Assembly (NCBI RefSeq): GCF_026625725.1
Contig: NZ_CP113060.1
Coordinates: forward strand, 930,001 to 994,000
Length of the DNA stretch: 64,000 nt
Origin: Pseudomonas sp. SL4(2022)
GTDB taxonomy: Bacteria > Pseudomonadota > Gammaproteobacteria > Pseudomonadales > Pseudomonadaceae
Reading direction: 5' to 3'
Shown here: positions 18,351 to 30,256 of the stretch, in pieces
How the letters are laid out: every line of letters starts with the position of its first letter
Numbering within the stretch: position 1 is the stretch's first letter
The notes under the pieces: generated by a model
The model's input: only the letters and a program-made list of their open reading frames with translations
Database searches by the model: none
Told to the model about the DNA's origin: nothing
Made by a program: the position numbers and the translations under genes

Positions 18351-18638
18351 CATGCACCCGGCAGCGATCTAACGCGCCAACGCTGACGACGCCCTGGCCA
18401 TCCTGATTTTCAGGGCGCAACTGCCCGGGCTGACCAACCTAAAATCCGGTGGCCGAAGCCCGTTGTCGTGCCTGGTGGCCGGCAGCATGCTGCTGTTGAT
18501 AGCGCTGAAACAGCGTCGCAATGGCCGCAAGGGCGAGGGGCTAGGCCTTAACGAAGCCAGTGCGACCAGCATTGATGGCGTTGGGCGGACATGAACAGCC
18601 AGACGCCATCGATCACGTGCTGGAGCACTGCGCGGGCC
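18351..18638. other. Gene-free gap with a possible degraded coding remnant
   Basis: No confident gene lies between the terminator and the GGDEF-EAL stop. On the plus strand, an open stretch of about 73 codons runs from 18375 to a TGA at 18595 and reads like protein (a hydrophobic segment AGSMLLLIALKQRR, then GEGLGLNEASA). It lacks a start codon with a ribosome site at its beginning. I cannot name it. It may be the 3' scar of a deleted gene. A minus-strand 67-codon frame over the same bases is Pro/Arg/Ser-rich and looks like a shadow. Confidence 0.35.
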
Positions 18639-21371
18639 TCAACCCGGCTCGGTCGCCGCTGCGGCAAACAACTGCTCCAGCGGCACCGGCCGGCCGAAGT
18701 AATACCCCTGGAAGCAGGTGCAGCCAAAGCTGCTCAGACGGTCGCACTGGGCCTGGGTCTCCACTCCTTCGGCGATCACGTCCAGCTTCAGGGCATGCGC
18801 CAGTGACACGATGGTGCAGGCAATATCGGCATCCTGATTATCGCTGAGCAGGTCGCAGACAAAGGAGCGGTCGATCTTCAGCTGATCCAATGGCAGGGTC
18901 TTGAGGTAGGACAGCGAAGAATAGCCGGTGCCGAAGTCATCCAAGGCAAAGCGCAGGCCATGCGCCTTGAGCCGAGCCATTTTGGCAATCACCGCTTCAC
19001 GGCCATCGAGCAGCATGCTCTCAGTGATTTCCAGCTTCAGGCTGCTGGGGTTGCAGCCGCTGCGCTGCACGATATGCAGCACCTGCTCGACAAAATCGGG
19101 CTGCTGCAACTGCTTGGCACTGACGTTGACCGACAGGCTCAGATGACGCAACTCGGCCGACCGCCCCCACTGCGCCAGGGTCGCGCAGGCCGTCTGCAAC
19201 ACCCACTCGCCCAACGGCAGAATCAGCCCGCTACCTTCGGCTATCGGGATGATCTCACCCGGCGTGAGCAGGCCGCGCTGCGGATGCTGCCAACGCAGCA
19301 GCACTTCCGCGCCCTGCAACCCTTCACGCTGATCAATCTGCGCCTGGTAGTAGAGGATGAACTCGCTTTTCAGCAGCCCTTGACGCAATTCGCTTTCCAG
19401 GCTGGCGCGCTGCATCACCCGTTGCTGCATCTGGGGTTCGAAGAAACAGCAGGTATTGCGCCCCAGCGCCTTGGCCTGGTACATGGCCAGGTCGGCCTGT
19501 TTGAGCAGGTCATCCAGCGGCTCACCGGTGCCATTGAACATGGCAATGCCAATACTCAAGGTGCTGAAGTGCTCCACGCCACCGACCCTGAACGGCTGAC
19601 GCAAAGCGACCAGCACCTTGTCGGCAATGGCGCCGGCTTGCTGCGCAGCCGCCAACGGCTCGACGCCCAGGTTTTCCAGAAGGATGACAAATTCGTCGCC
19701 ACCGATACGCGCCACACTGTCAGCCTGCCGCACGCAGCCCACCAGTCGCTCGGCCACCTGCTGCAAAAACTGATCGCCAATGTCATGGCCGCGAGCATCA
19801 TTGAGCGTTTTGAAATCATCCAGGTCGATAAACATTACCGCACCACGCTGGCGTGTGCTTTCGCTGGCGAGCACGGCATGCTCCAGCCGCTCGCGTTGCA
19901 AGCGGCGGTTGGGCAGGCTGGTCAATGGGTCGTAGTAGGCCAGTTGCTCGATACGCTGTTCAGCCGCCTTGCGCTGGGTGGTATCCGCCAGGGTGATCAC
20001 ATAATTGAAGTGTGGTTCAGCCGCGCCGCTGCGCACGGCAGCAATGCTCAGCCACTGCGGGTAGTCCTGACCATGCTTGCGCCGACCAAATATTTCGCCC
20101 TGCCAAGCGCCCTGCCCGGCCAACGCCGCCTCCATGGCCGCACGATTGCTGGCGAGGCTATCCGGTACCAGCGTGAGGTCGAAAAGGCTGCCCACCACTT
20201 CGCTTTCGCTGTAGCCACTCATGCGGCTGAATGCCGGGTTGGCGCGTAACACCACAAACTGCGCATCGGTTACCAACATGCCTTCAGCAGCCTCAAACAC
20301 CGTGGCCGCAATCTGCAGGTCCTCCACCATGCGCTGCATTGCCACGCCGACGCGGTTGTATTCATAGATGCCGGTGGGTTGAAAACCGCGATCACGGGCC
20401 CCTGCCTGAGTCGCCTCAATAAATCCAAGCAACTGATTGATAGCCCGGTCATGACTGATTCGCAGCAACCAGGCCGCCACCAGTAACAACAGCAGAAAGC
20501 CGCTGCTGATCAGCAGAAACGAGTGCAGGTAGCTCTCATAAATTGAGGCAAAACGGTTATCCGATACGCCAAGGGTCAGCCAGAATGGCTCCTTGACGCC
20601 TTTTAGGGTGATCGGCAAGCGCTGCACATACAACTCACTGCCATCGCGCTCCAGGCGTGTCAGGCTGGCCGCACTGTCGCGCCACAGCGCCCGATCGCCC
20701 TGCCACAGCAGTGGCTGCTGTGCATACCCCAGTACCAGCAGGTCGAGGCGGCTGCTGGCGCTCAACTCAGCGAGCAAGGAGCGGTTATCAGCCAGCACCA
20801 GCCCGACAAACAGATAGCCCCGCAATTGCAGGCTCGCAGGGTCAAAGATTGGTTTGGCCTTGAGCAAGACACTCTGCGCCCCTGCCTGAGCCACAGACCA
20901 ACTCGCTACGTAATGAATGGGGGAACGGAGTGCTGCCACCAAGGGCTGTATGTCATACAACGGCAGACCGGCATCCATCACCAACTTGCCGGCCGGATCA
21001 AGCACGAAGAAGACGTCCAGACGAGCATCGGTATTGGCGTCCTGGAACATAAACGCCACATCCGCAGCAATGTCCTCCACCGCCACTGCCGTCTCCGACA
21101 AGGCACTTATCGAGCGCCTTGCAGATGCACTGTGCAGATAGACATCGAGCAACTGCAGGCGGCTTTCGATAAGACTGATGATGGTCCGTTGATACTGCTG
21201 CAGGCGGTTCTTGATCTCGCTTTGCAGATTATCCTCGGCGGTGCGCAGCGAATAAACCATCACCACACTGATTGCGACCATGCCGAGCATGCCGAACAAC
21301 AGTGCAATCCGGGTGGAGAACTTCAACTCCCAGCGGGCCATCTTGGGCATCGATCTACTGCTCATCACCAT
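18639..21371 (-). CDS. Membrane sensor protein with PAS, GGDEF and EAL domains
   Basis: A 910-residue c-di-GMP turnover enzyme. It has an N-terminal transmembrane helix at about 20-40, a periplasmic Cache-like sensor to about 285, a second helix at about 287-308 (SFLLISSGFLLLLLVAAWLL), and a PAS domain at about 345-470 (VTDAQFVVLRANPAFSRMSGYSESEVVG). The GGDEF domain has motif RIGGDEFVILLEN, and the EAL domain reads EVL in place of EAL (GAEVLLRWQHP) but keeps the catalytic Glu. DDFGTGYSSLSYLKTLPLD, the phosphodiesterase loop, is also intact. Both domains appear catalytically competent. It stands alone on the minus strand with a GAGG ribosome site before ATG 21371. Confidence 0.92.
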   Translation of the reverse strand: MVMSSRSMPKMARWELKFSTRIALLFGMLGMVAISVVMVYSLRTAEDNLQSEIKNRLQQYQRTIISLIESRLQLLDVYLHSASARRSISALSETAVAVEDIAADVAFMFQDANTDARLDVFFVLDPAGKLVMDAGLPLYDIQPLVAALRSPIHYVASWSVAQAGAQSVLLKAKPIFDPASLQLRGYLFVGLVLADNRSLLAELSASSRLDLLVLGYAQQPLLWQGDRALWRDSAASLTRLERDGSELYVQRLPITLKGVKEPFWLTLGVSDNRFASIYESYLHSFLLISSGFLLLLLVAAWLLRISHDRAINQLLGFIEATQAGARDRGFQPTGIYEYNRVGVAMQRMVEDLQIAATVFEAAEGMLVTDAQFVVLRANPAFSRMSGYSESEVVGSLFDLTLVPDSLASNRAAMEAALAGQGAWQGEIFGRRKHGQDYPQWLSIAAVRSGAAEPHFNYVITLADTTQRKAAEQRIEQLAYYDPLTSLPNRRLQRERLEHAVLASESTRQRGAVMFIDLDDFKTLNDARGHDIGDQFLQQVAERLVGCVRQADSVARIGGDEFVILLENLGVEPLAAAQQAGAIADKVLVALRQPFRVGGVEHFSTLSIGIAMFNGTGEPLDDLLKQADLAMYQAKALGRNTCCFFEPQMQQRVMQRASLESELRQGLLKSEFILYYQAQIDQREGLQGAEVLLRWQHPQRGLLTPGEIIPIAEGSGLILPLGEWVLQTACATLAQWGRSAELRHLSLSVNVSAKQLQQPDFVEQVLHIVQRSGCNPSSLKLEITESMLLDGREAVIAKMARLKAHGLRFALDDFGTGYSSLSYLKTLPLDQLKIDRSFVCDLLSDNQDADIACTIVSLAHALKLDVIAEGVETQAQCDRLSSFGCTCFQGYYFGRPVPLEQLFAAAATEPG

Positions 21372-21426
21372 CGTGCCTCAGGGTAACGAAGGGGCAATCA
21401 CGTATCCGTGAATGTTCGGTTCACGG

Positions 21427-22371
21427 TTACAGACCGATTTCATCAATCAGCGCCCGATATTCTTGCATCTGTTGCAGCAGCAGCGGCTTGACCTCTGCAC
21501 CGCGCATGAACATGACCGGCTGACGAATACGTCGCTCCGTCACCTCGATGAAGCGCGGATCCTTGCTCGCTTGCGCCAACGCCGACGCCAGCACCTCAAC
21601 CTGATCAGCTGGCGTATTGGCTGGCACCATGACGATACGCGTGGTTTGCAAACCGAGTCCGTAACCCAGCTCGCGCAAAGTCGGCGCCTCGGGATAACCG
21701 CGTAGCCGCTCATCAGCCAGACTGGCCAGCACCTGCATCTCACCAGAATCGGTATAGCCGGTATGGGTGCCGCCGCTGTAAGCAAAAACCGCCTCGCCAG
21801 AAATCACCAGCGGCGCCATAGCGGCACCACCAGAGGTTGGCATCGTACGCAGTTGCAGCCCTTCGCGCCGGGCGATTGCCTTGATAATCAGGCGATCTTC
21901 AGCCGCCTGACTGACATAGACCTGCCCCGGATTGGCACGCAGATAGGCCAGTAACCCAGACCAATCGCGAATACCGTGCTTGGCTCCAGTAACGAACGCG
22001 GGCTGCTCTAGAGACAAGCCGGCAACATAGGTAAAACTGTCAATATCATATGAAGCCGGCGAAAGCAGTGGGGCAATGCTCACCACGGATGAACCACCAA
22101 ACTGGAACACATAGCCTTGCTCAAGACTGCTGGCCAACATCGCAGTGGCAGCAGCACCACCGGCACCAGGCAGGTTGCTGACTTCAACGGGTTGCCCCAG
22201 CTGTTCTTGCAACACCTGCGCCAGCACTCGCCCCTGCTGATCCGTGCTGCCGCCTGTGGCATAGCCGATGATCATGGTCAGCGGGCGCTCAGGGAATACG
22301 GCCGCCGCCGCGATATGCCCCCAAACGCTCAGCAGCAACAGCCAGCCTGCACGCCCGATCAACATGCTCAC
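21427..22371 (-). CDS. Bug/TctC-family tripartite tricarboxylate-type periplasmic binding protein
   Basis: A 314-residue exported solute-binding protein of the Bug family, which captures carboxylates for TctAB permeases. A signal peptide (about residues 1-24) is followed by FPERPLTMIIGYATGGSTDQQGRVLAQVLQEQLG, the diagnostic N-terminal Bug motif, then VSNLPGAGGAAATAMLA. No tctA or tctB lies alongside, so it may act as an orphan receptor. It ends 55 bases upstream of the GGDEF-EAL gene start on the same strand; since that product is a membrane-bound sensor, the pair could be functionally linked (inference). Confidence 0.88.
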   Translation of the reverse strand: MSMLIGRAGWLLLLSVWGHIAAAAVFPERPLTMIIGYATGGSTDQQGRVLAQVLQEQLGQPVEVSNLPGAGGAAATAMLASSLEQGYVFQFGGSSVVSIAPLLSPASYDIDSFTYVAGLSLEQPAFVTGAKHGIRDWSGLLAYLRANPGQVYVSQAAEDRLIIKAIARREGLQLRTMPTSGGAAMAPLVISGEAVFAYSGGTHTGYTDSGEMQVLASLADERLRGYPEAPTLRELGYGLGLQTTRIVMVPANTPADQVEVLASALAQASKDPRFIEVTERRIRQPVMFMRGAEVKPLLLQQMQEYRALIDEIGL

Positions 22372-22641
22372 CTCACTTTGTCATGCCGTATGCACGCCAC
22401 TGGCGTGAACCCGATAGGTTTTAGGAAACAACCAAGCGACGGATGCACCCATCCTTTGGTTTTAGCTCACCTCGGTCAATCACACCAGAAAGCTGAAAAT
22501 GACCGCGAAATACTGGAGAACACTGCGCATTTACCTCATTTTCAAGCAAACAGGGCGCCGATCAGCATAGATGGCGATATGACAGCTTTTTCCGTGCGGA
22601 CGGGTTATGCTGCCAGCACGTCGAATTTGTGATCACAGAGC

Positions 22642-23763
22642 ATGACTGAAGCCCACGTTCCCCGTGAGTCAGCAGCGTTCGCCCTTTGGCGCGAAGCGCA
22701 AGACACGCGCAACCGCTCACCGCTGGGTGGTGCCTATTACCTGCTGGCCTGGTTTCTGACCTGGGTCTTCAGCAATGAACCCGATGCGCTGATCGCCTCC
22801 GGTCTGATCGGTCTGGTTACCTTCGCCCTGCTTTTGGCGCTGCGCGTGCTGCATCGCCTCCCCGCACAGCAGAACGATGCCACGCTCAGGCGCTGGCTCA
22901 ATATTCACTGGGGATTGATCCTGTTGACGGCGCTCAGTTGGGGACTGGCCCATGCGTTCGTACACAAACAGCCCCTGTTCAGCGACTCGGCCATCATTGC
23001 CACCCTCAGCACCATCGCCTTCAGCACGGCGCTGGCATTCAACTTTGCCATGCGCAAGCGACCGGCCATCCTGGCCCTGCTGCTGCTCTACTTGCCCGGA
23101 TTACTCAGCCTGGCCATGGACTGGCAAGAACAACATGCCATCCTGATCACGCTCAGTTTCTATCTGAGCTACCTGCTGCTGGCCCTCAGTCGCAGTCACC
23201 GTGAATACCACAATACCCTGGCCCTGGAACGGCAACTGCTCGAACAACAGAAAAAACTGGAACAGCTCAGCCGCACTGACAGCCTGACCCAACTGGGCAA
23301 CCGCTACCAGTTCAACAACCTGTTCCCGGCAATGGTGGCCAACGCCCAGCGGCAGCACCAGCCGTTGTCCCTGGTGCTGTTGGACATTGATTATTTCAAA
23401 CGAATCAACGATCAATATGGCCACATTTGCGGTGACCACTGCCTAAGCGCCTTCGCTGAGCGCATGCGCCAGAACTTCCGGCGTGACAGTGATGCACTGC
23501 TACGGCTGGGCGGAGAAGAATTCGGCATTCTCATGCCCAATACCCGCCTGGAAGAAGCACGCCAGATGGCCGAACGATTCCGTCAGGAGCTTGAGCGCGA
23601 AGGCTTCAGCGTACCGGGAACATCCCTACCGCTAACAGCCAGCCTGGGCGTGGGCTGCTTTGATACACAACTCGATGGCACTGCCGAGGCATTCTTCAAA
23701 CGGGTTGATGACGCCTTGTACCAAGCCAAGAACGCCGGCCGCAACCGCATCGAGCTGGCCTGA
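22642..23763 (+). CDS. Membrane-bound diguanylate cyclase (GGDEF)
   Basis: A 373-residue protein with five or six predicted transmembrane helices in residues about 25-190 (a MASE-like integral membrane sensor), then a short coiled coil (LALERQLLEQQKKLEQLSR) and a GGDEF domain from about 210. The active site reads LRLGGEEFGILMPN and the metal/GTP residues in VLLDIDYFKRINDQYGH are intact. The I-site position is RRDSDALL, so a canonical RxxD (RDSD) five residues before GGEEF is present. The first base of the stop codon begins a perfect hairpin shared with the next gene. Confidence 0.92.
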   Translation: MTEAHVPRESAAFALWREAQDTRNRSPLGGAYYLLAWFLTWVFSNEPDALIASGLIGLVTFALLLALRVLHRLPAQQNDATLRRWLNIHWGLILLTALSWGLAHAFVHKQPLFSDSAIIATLSTIAFSTALAFNFAMRKRPAILALLLLYLPGLLSLAMDWQEQHAILITLSFYLSYLLLALSRSHREYHNTLALERQLLEQQKKLEQLSRTDSLTQLGNRYQFNNLFPAMVANAQRQHQPLSLVLLDIDYFKRINDQYGHICGDHCLSAFAERMRQNFRRDSDALLRLGGEEFGILMPNTRLEEARQMAERFRQELEREGFSVPGTSLPLTASLGVGCFDTQLDGTAEAFFKRVDDALYQAKNAGRNRIELA

Positions 23764-23794
23764 AACAGGCGGCAAAGCAGTGCCGCCTGTTTCA
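23761..23794. terminator. Bidirectional terminator between the cyclase and the chemoreceptor
   Basis: TGAAACAGGCGGCA (23761-23774) and TGCCGCCTGTTTCA (23781-23794) make a perfect 14-base-pair stem around AAGCAG. The left arm includes the TGA stop codon of the diguanylate cyclase. Downstream on the plus strand is GAATTT; the element separates two convergent genes and probably terminates both. Confidence 0.85.
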
Positions 23795-23798
23795 GAAT

Positions 23799-25730
23799 TT
23801 AGAGGCGGAAGCTGCTCATCTGCTTGGCCAAATCATCGGCCAAACCACGCAGGGTCCGGCAGTCTTCCTTACAGACTTGCACCTCGCCGGCGGTGGCGTG
23901 CGCCAGATCCGCAATCCCCTGCACATTTCGATTGATCTCTTCGGTGACCGACGACTGCTCTTCGGTGGCTGCCGCAACCTGAGTATTCATATCGCTGATG
24001 CGCTCAACCTGATCGGTGATCGCACTGAGCGATTGCCCCGTGCGCTGGCTGGCTTCAACCCCGGTGCCCGTGGCGCTCTGTCCGGCATGCATGGAACTGA
24101 CGGCGGTTTCTGCCCCCTGCTTAAGGCGCTGAATCATCTGCTGGATCTCGTCAGTCGAGCTTTGCGTACGACTGGCCAGGGTGCGCACTTCATCGGCCAC
24201 CACGGCAAAGCCACGCCCCATCTCACCGGCACGCGCCGCCTCGATGGCAGCATTGAGCGCCAGCAGGTTGGTCTGTTCGGAGATACCGCGAATGACAGCC
24301 AGCACCTGATCAATCGAGGCAACCTGCTCGGCCAATTCACCCACTGCGGCCGCGGCCCCCCCGATGTCAGCCGACATGCTCTCGATATGGTTGATCGACT
24401 CCCCCACCACCTTGCGGGCCTGCTGCGCTTCCTCGCGTGCCGCCTGAGAAGCGTGGGCGGCACTGCTGGCGTTGCGCGCGATTTCCTGCACAGTCAGCCC
24501 CATCTCATGCACAGCAGTGGCAACCATATCGGTCATTTCCTGCTGCTGGCTGGAGCGTCCAGCAGTGTTATCGACCACCTGTGCCACCTGACTGACCGAG
24601 GCGCGTAAACGTTCACTGGTCGCCAGTACATCGCTGATCAGACTACGCTGACCGCCAATAAACCGATTGAATCCACGAGCCAGATCACCCAGCTCGTCCT
24701 CGCGAGACTCATCCAGGCGACGGGTCAGGTCACCGCCACCACCACCGATTTCCACCAACGCAGCAGTCACCTGACGGATCGGCCGCACCAGACCACCCGC
24801 CAGCAGTACCACCAGCCCTAAGAACAACAGCGCCACACCAATGCCGATGGCGCTGGTCATGAACAGCGCCTGTCGCGCCTCGGCATAGATTTCCGCCTCA
24901 GGTACTTCACTGACCAGCAACCAGTCTAGGCTGCCAAGTTTCTGTGCCACAGCCAGATAGGCTTCGCCTTTGCGCTCAAAACGCACGGTTTTGCCGCCAC
25001 TGTTCAGCAGCTGATCAGCGGGGCCTGTACCAAACAGCTCCGCAAGGCGCCCACTGCCGCTCAACTCGGCTTGTGGGTGCACTTTGATCTCGCCCTGAGC
25101 ATCAATCAGGAAGACCTGGCCACGCTCACCAAAACGAAAGTCACGAATCATTTCCGACATGGCCTTGAGGCTGAAGCCCAGACCGGAAACGCCTAGGGTC
25201 TTAGTGCCCTGTTTGATGCGCTGATTGATAAACAGGGTGGGCAGCCGCGTGCCTTTATCAATGTCGATTTCCAGCACCTGGTCGCGGCTGCTGTCGACCA
25301 GCTTGTAGAACCACTGGTTCTCCGCCTGGTCACGGCTAATGACCCGAGCCAGGCCTGCGCCGGTGAAGTAGTTGCCGCTTTCCAGCACGGCAATCGAGGT
25401 GGTCAGGGCGTTCTGCTGTTGACGCACACCATCCAGGTAACGCGCCACGGCATCCCGCTGCCCCTGATCTTCGCCTGCTGCCAGCCAATCCTGAATAAAG
25501 CTATTGCCGGCAATTCCTGCGTTGGCTGTAATCGGCGCGGTGAGCACCCTTTCCAGGTCATTACGAATTGCCAACACCCGAGCCGGCAATGCTTCCTCAA
25601 CCAGAAAGCGTTCGCTCAAGCGGTTGACCACCGCCGAATAAATGCCAACCACAATCAGAATACTGGCAAGCAGGGCTGCGCCCATACTGAGACTCAGCTG
25701 CCACTGAATGCTGCGCTTCCACACGCTCAT
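23799..25730 (-). CDS. Methyl-accepting chemotaxis protein with dCache-type ligand domain
   Basis: A 643-residue transmembrane chemoreceptor. It has a first helix at about 13-34, a large periplasmic double-Cache-type domain at about 40-275 ([15 protein letters not shown] near its end), and a second helix at about 281-303. A HAMP domain ([26 protein letters not shown]) and a long signalling hairpin with tip [30 protein letters not shown] follow. dCache receptors of this size commonly bind amino acids or organic acids; the ligand is not predictable here. The 164-base upstream gap is AT-rich near 25740-25800 and should hold its promoter. Confidence 0.93.
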   Translation of the reverse strand: MSVWKRSIQWQLSLSMGAALLASILIVVGIYSAVVNRLSERFLVEEALPARVLAIRNDLERVLTAPITANAGIAGNSFIQDWLAAGEDQGQRDAVARYLDGVRQQQNALTTSIAVLESGNYFTGAGLARVISRDQAENQWFYKLVDSSRDQVLEIDIDKGTRLPTLFINQRIKQGTKTLGVSGLGFSLKAMSEMIRDFRFGERGQVFLIDAQGEIKVHPQAELSGSGRLAELFGTGPADQLLNSGGKTVRFERKGEAYLAVAQKLGSLDWLLVSEVPEAEIYAEARQALFMTSAIGIGVALLFLGLVVLLAGGLVRPIRQVTAALVEIGGGGGDLTRRLDESREDELGDLARGFNRFIGGQRSLISDVLATSERLRASVSQVAQVVDNTAGRSSQQQEMTDMVATAVHEMGLTVQEIARNASSAAHASQAAREEAQQARKVVGESINHIESMSADIGGAAAAVGELAEQVASIDQVLAVIRGISEQTNLLALNAAIEAARAGEMGRGFAVVADEVRTLASRTQSSTDEIQQMIQRLKQGAETAVSSMHAGQSATGTGVEASQRTGQSLSAITDQVERISDMNTQVAAATEEQSSVTEEINRNVQGIADLAHATAGEVQVCKEDCRTLRGLADDLAKQMSSFRL

Positions 25731-25894
25731 GAAACTTTACCTTTTGATTATTATTGGAAAAGATTGATTGAATACAAATATGTATACAAACTCAATCACC
25801 CACCGATGTATAACCTATCGACCAGCCAACCGGCGTCTTTAACGCCCTGGCACCTGGCCTTAGCTATTTTCAGCGCGGCCCCTCCGAACTGTGA

Positions 25895-28264
25895 TCACGG
25901 CAACACACTGAAACTCAGTTTGGCGGTTTGGCCACTCTCGTCGAGCACACTGAGCTGATAGCGGCCGGCCCGCGCGAAACTCTGGCTAAGCGCGCTTTCG
26001 GCCGTGGTTTCCGCCACCGGTTGGCCGTCGACAAACCACCAGCGCCGGCCACTGCCACCCAACGCAGACAGGCGCAAGCGCAGGGGTTCGGCGCTGCCCG
26101 CCGGACGGCGTAAACGGTCGCCTTCGCGTACGCCGACTATCGACAGCGGCGCAGCGACGGGCACATGCCGTGGCGGACACTGCGGATCAACCGCCGGCAG
26201 GCGCGCACTGCGGCGCTCACGGCGCGGCAGCCAGGGCTCCAGCGGCGCCGGCCACAACGCCAGGCGCTGTACAGTAGCCCCCAGGCAACTGGCATCCACA
26301 CGCAGCCCGGCGGCATTCACCCAGAGAATTTCCTGCAGGCCCAAACCCAGCGGCTGATCCTGCGCCGGCAAGGTCGGCGGCGTGGTGCCATCCAGGGTCC
26401 AGGCAAAGCGCTGGCGCCGGCAATTGGGATCGCGACTGTCAAGCGGCTGGCCCAGCGGCCAACAGATGGCGGCCACGCCGACCGAGGCCGGCTGTGGATC
26501 ACCCGGCAAGGCAATGCCGCGCTGGCTGTCGCGGTTGACCAGCAGATCATGCACCTGCAGCAGCAGCGGCGCCGCCGACGCCAAGCCGAACTGGCCGGAC
26601 ACCGGTGTGCCATCAGGCCGGCCGATCCAGATGCCGATCAGGTAGCGCGGCGCCACGCCAATCGCCCAGGCATCACGAAAGCCATAGCTGGTGCCGGTCT
26701 TCCAGGCCAGGCTCGGGCGCTGCACCAGGTGCGCGCGCGGATCACGGTCCGGGCGCGCCTGACCGCTGAGAATGCGTCGCACAATCCAGGCCGAACCGGG
26801 CGACAACAACCGCCGCTCATGCAGGCCATCCTGCGGCTGAAACCGCAGGCGCGCGGCCATGCCGCCGCGGGCAAAGGCGCTGTAACCGCTGACCAGCTCC
26901 TCCAGGCGACTGCCCGCCCCGCCGAGAATCAGCGCCAGGTTGGGTTCAGCCAACAGCGGCAGCAGCAAGGGTACCCCGGCACTGCGCAGTTCACCGGCAA
27001 AACGCTTCGGCCCGTAGGCCTCCAGCAGCTGTACAGCGGGCAGATTCAGAGAGGTCGCCAGCGCCTCACTGGCGGACACCGCGCCGCTGAAACCGGCGGC
27101 AAAATTGCCTGGGCGGTAATCGCCATAGCGCCGTGGCACATCCTGCAGCAGCGATTCGGAATGGATCAGCCCTTCATCCAGGGCCATGCCGTAGAGAAAG
27201 GGTTTCAACGTCGAGCCGGGCGAACGCACCGCGTTGATCATGTCGACATGACCAAAGCGTTTGGTGTCGCCGATATCAATCGAGCCCACATAAGCGCGTA
27301 CCGCCATGCTCGACTGCTCCACCACCAGAATCGCCGCCGAGGTACGCTCTGGCAGCCGCGCCCGCCAACCGAGCAAGAGGTCTTCGAGGCGGCGCTGCAA
27401 GGCAGCATCAATCGTCGTGCGAATCAGCGGTGGGCTGCCCGCCGTATTCAGCCGCCGCGCCAGCAGCGGTGCCAGACGCGGTTCCTGACGCGGAGCCAGC
27501 AGTACCGGCTCTTCCAGCGCATCGTTGATTGCCGACTGCGGCCAAATCTGAAAACTGGCCAGGCGCTTGAGCACTTTGTCGCGCGCCGCCTGCGCTCGCT
27601 CGGGGTGGCGATCGGGGCGCAAACGACTGGGCGCTTGCGGCAGCACCGCGAGCAGAGCGGCTTCGGCGCGGGTCAGCTGGCTCGGCGACTTACCCAGATA
27701 AGCCCAACTGGCAGCCGCCACCCCCTGCAGCGTGCCACCAAAGGGCGAGCGATTGAGGTAAAGGGTGAGGATTTCATCCTTGGACAGGTGCCACTCCAGC
27801 TGCAGCGTGCGCCACAGCTGCTTGAGTTTGCCGCTGTAGCTGCGCGCATGCGGATCGAGCAGGCGCGCCACCTGCATGGACAATGTACTGCCACCGGACA
27901 GTACGCGCCCGCCACTGAGGTTCTGCCAGGCCGCGCGGCCCAGCGCCAGCGGGTTAACCCCGGGGTGCTGATAGAACCAGCGGTCCTCATAGGTCAGCAG
28001 CGCCTCCAGGTAATAGGGCGATACCTCACTGGCGCTGACCGGATAACGCCAGACGCCGTCATGGTCGGCAAAGCGCCACAGCGGTGCGCCGTCCTCGGCC
28101 AACACCACGCGGGCCAGGTCATCACCCGGCACAGGCAGCGGAAATAACCGGTCAGCGGCTGCAAGAACCAGCAGCAGGCACAATGGAATAGCCAGCCAGG
28201 GACGACGCAAATACCTCACCAGAACAGCGCGAGCTGCCACCAACCGACCCGTCCCAGAACGCAT
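25895..28264 (-). CDS. pbpC: Penicillin-binding protein 1C (transglycosylase-transpeptidase)
   Basis: A 789-residue class A-type PBP1C. After a membrane anchor (AIPLCLLLVLAAADRLFPL) comes the GT51 glycosyltransferase domain with catalytic Glu in LTYEDRWFYQHPG and GGSTLSMQVARLL. The transpeptidase domain has the SxxK motif SPGSTLKPF and KTG motif AWKTGTSYGFRDAWAIG. The C-terminal PBP1C-specific beta domain starts at about residue 690 (PPRHVPVAAPLSIVGVREGDRLRRP). ATG 28264 is chosen because GAGAGAGG sits at ideal spacing; an in-frame ATG at 28285 lacks one. In enterobacteria pbpC is adjacent to the alpha-2-macroglobulin gene; here an elastase gene lies between. Confidence 0.93.
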   Translation of the reverse strand: MRSGTGRLVAARAVLVRYLRRPWLAIPLCLLLVLAAADRLFPLPVPGDDLARVVLAEDGAPLWRFADHDGVWRYPVSASEVSPYYLEALLTYEDRWFYQHPGVNPLALGRAAWQNLSGGRVLSGGSTLSMQVARLLDPHARSYSGKLKQLWRTLQLEWHLSKDEILTLYLNRSPFGGTLQGVAAASWAYLGKSPSQLTRAEAALLAVLPQAPSRLRPDRHPERAQAARDKVLKRLASFQIWPQSAINDALEEPVLLAPRQEPRLAPLLARRLNTAGSPPLIRTTIDAALQRRLEDLLLGWRARLPERTSAAILVVEQSSMAVRAYVGSIDIGDTKRFGHVDMINAVRSPGSTLKPFLYGMALDEGLIHSESLLQDVPRRYGDYRPGNFAAGFSGAVSASEALATSLNLPAVQLLEAYGPKRFAGELRSAGVPLLLPLLAEPNLALILGGAGSRLEELVSGYSAFARGGMAARLRFQPQDGLHERRLLSPGSAWIVRRILSGQARPDRDPRAHLVQRPSLAWKTGTSYGFRDAWAIGVAPRYLIGIWIGRPDGTPVSGQFGLASAAPLLLQVHDLLVNRDSQRGIALPGDPQPASVGVAAICWPLGQPLDSRDPNCRRQRFAWTLDGTTPPTLPAQDQPLGLGLQEILWVNAAGLRVDASCLGATVQRLALWPAPLEPWLPRRERRSARLPAVDPQCPPRHVPVAAPLSIVGVREGDRLRRPAGSAEPLRLRLSALGGSGRRWWFVDGQPVAETTAESALSQSFARAGRYQLSVLDESGQTAKLSFSVLP

Positions 28265-28285
28265 AGCGCCTCTCTCAACACACAT

Positions 28286-30102
<1,817 letters not shown>

Positions 30103-30118
30103 AACGGACTACGCCACA

Positions 30119-30150
30119 AGCCCCTGTCTCGCTGAGGCAGGGGCTTTTCT
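30119..30150 (+). terminator. Intrinsic terminator after the elastase gene
   Basis: AGCCCCTG and CAGGGGCT form the outer stem, with CTC/GAG pairing inside, followed by TTTTCT. It begins 17 bases after the elastase stop codon and should insulate the downstream small gene. Confidence 0.85.
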
Positions 30151-30256
30151 ATGTCCAGCGCAGGCGGGTCATGTTCTGTAACGCGGCCCTTCTGCCCAAT
30201 GACTGGCACACTGGCGCGCAGTAGCAATCAACGCAGGGTCGAGTGGAACGAGAACT

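Noticed and set aside
18369..18572. A 67-codon minus-strand open frame in the gap after the MBL gene
   Set aside because: Pro/Ser/Arg-rich, no ribosome site, and the opposite strand reads more like protein; not enough to call a gene.
18960..20249. A 429-codon plus-strand open frame opposite the GGDEF-EAL gene
   Set aside because: Its translation mirrors GGDEF/EAL codons and shows no family features.
26165..28147. A 660-codon plus-strand open frame opposite pbpC
   Set aside because: Arg/Gln/Ala-rich, no domain, no ribosome site, and fully antisense to an intact pbpC with all catalytic motifs.
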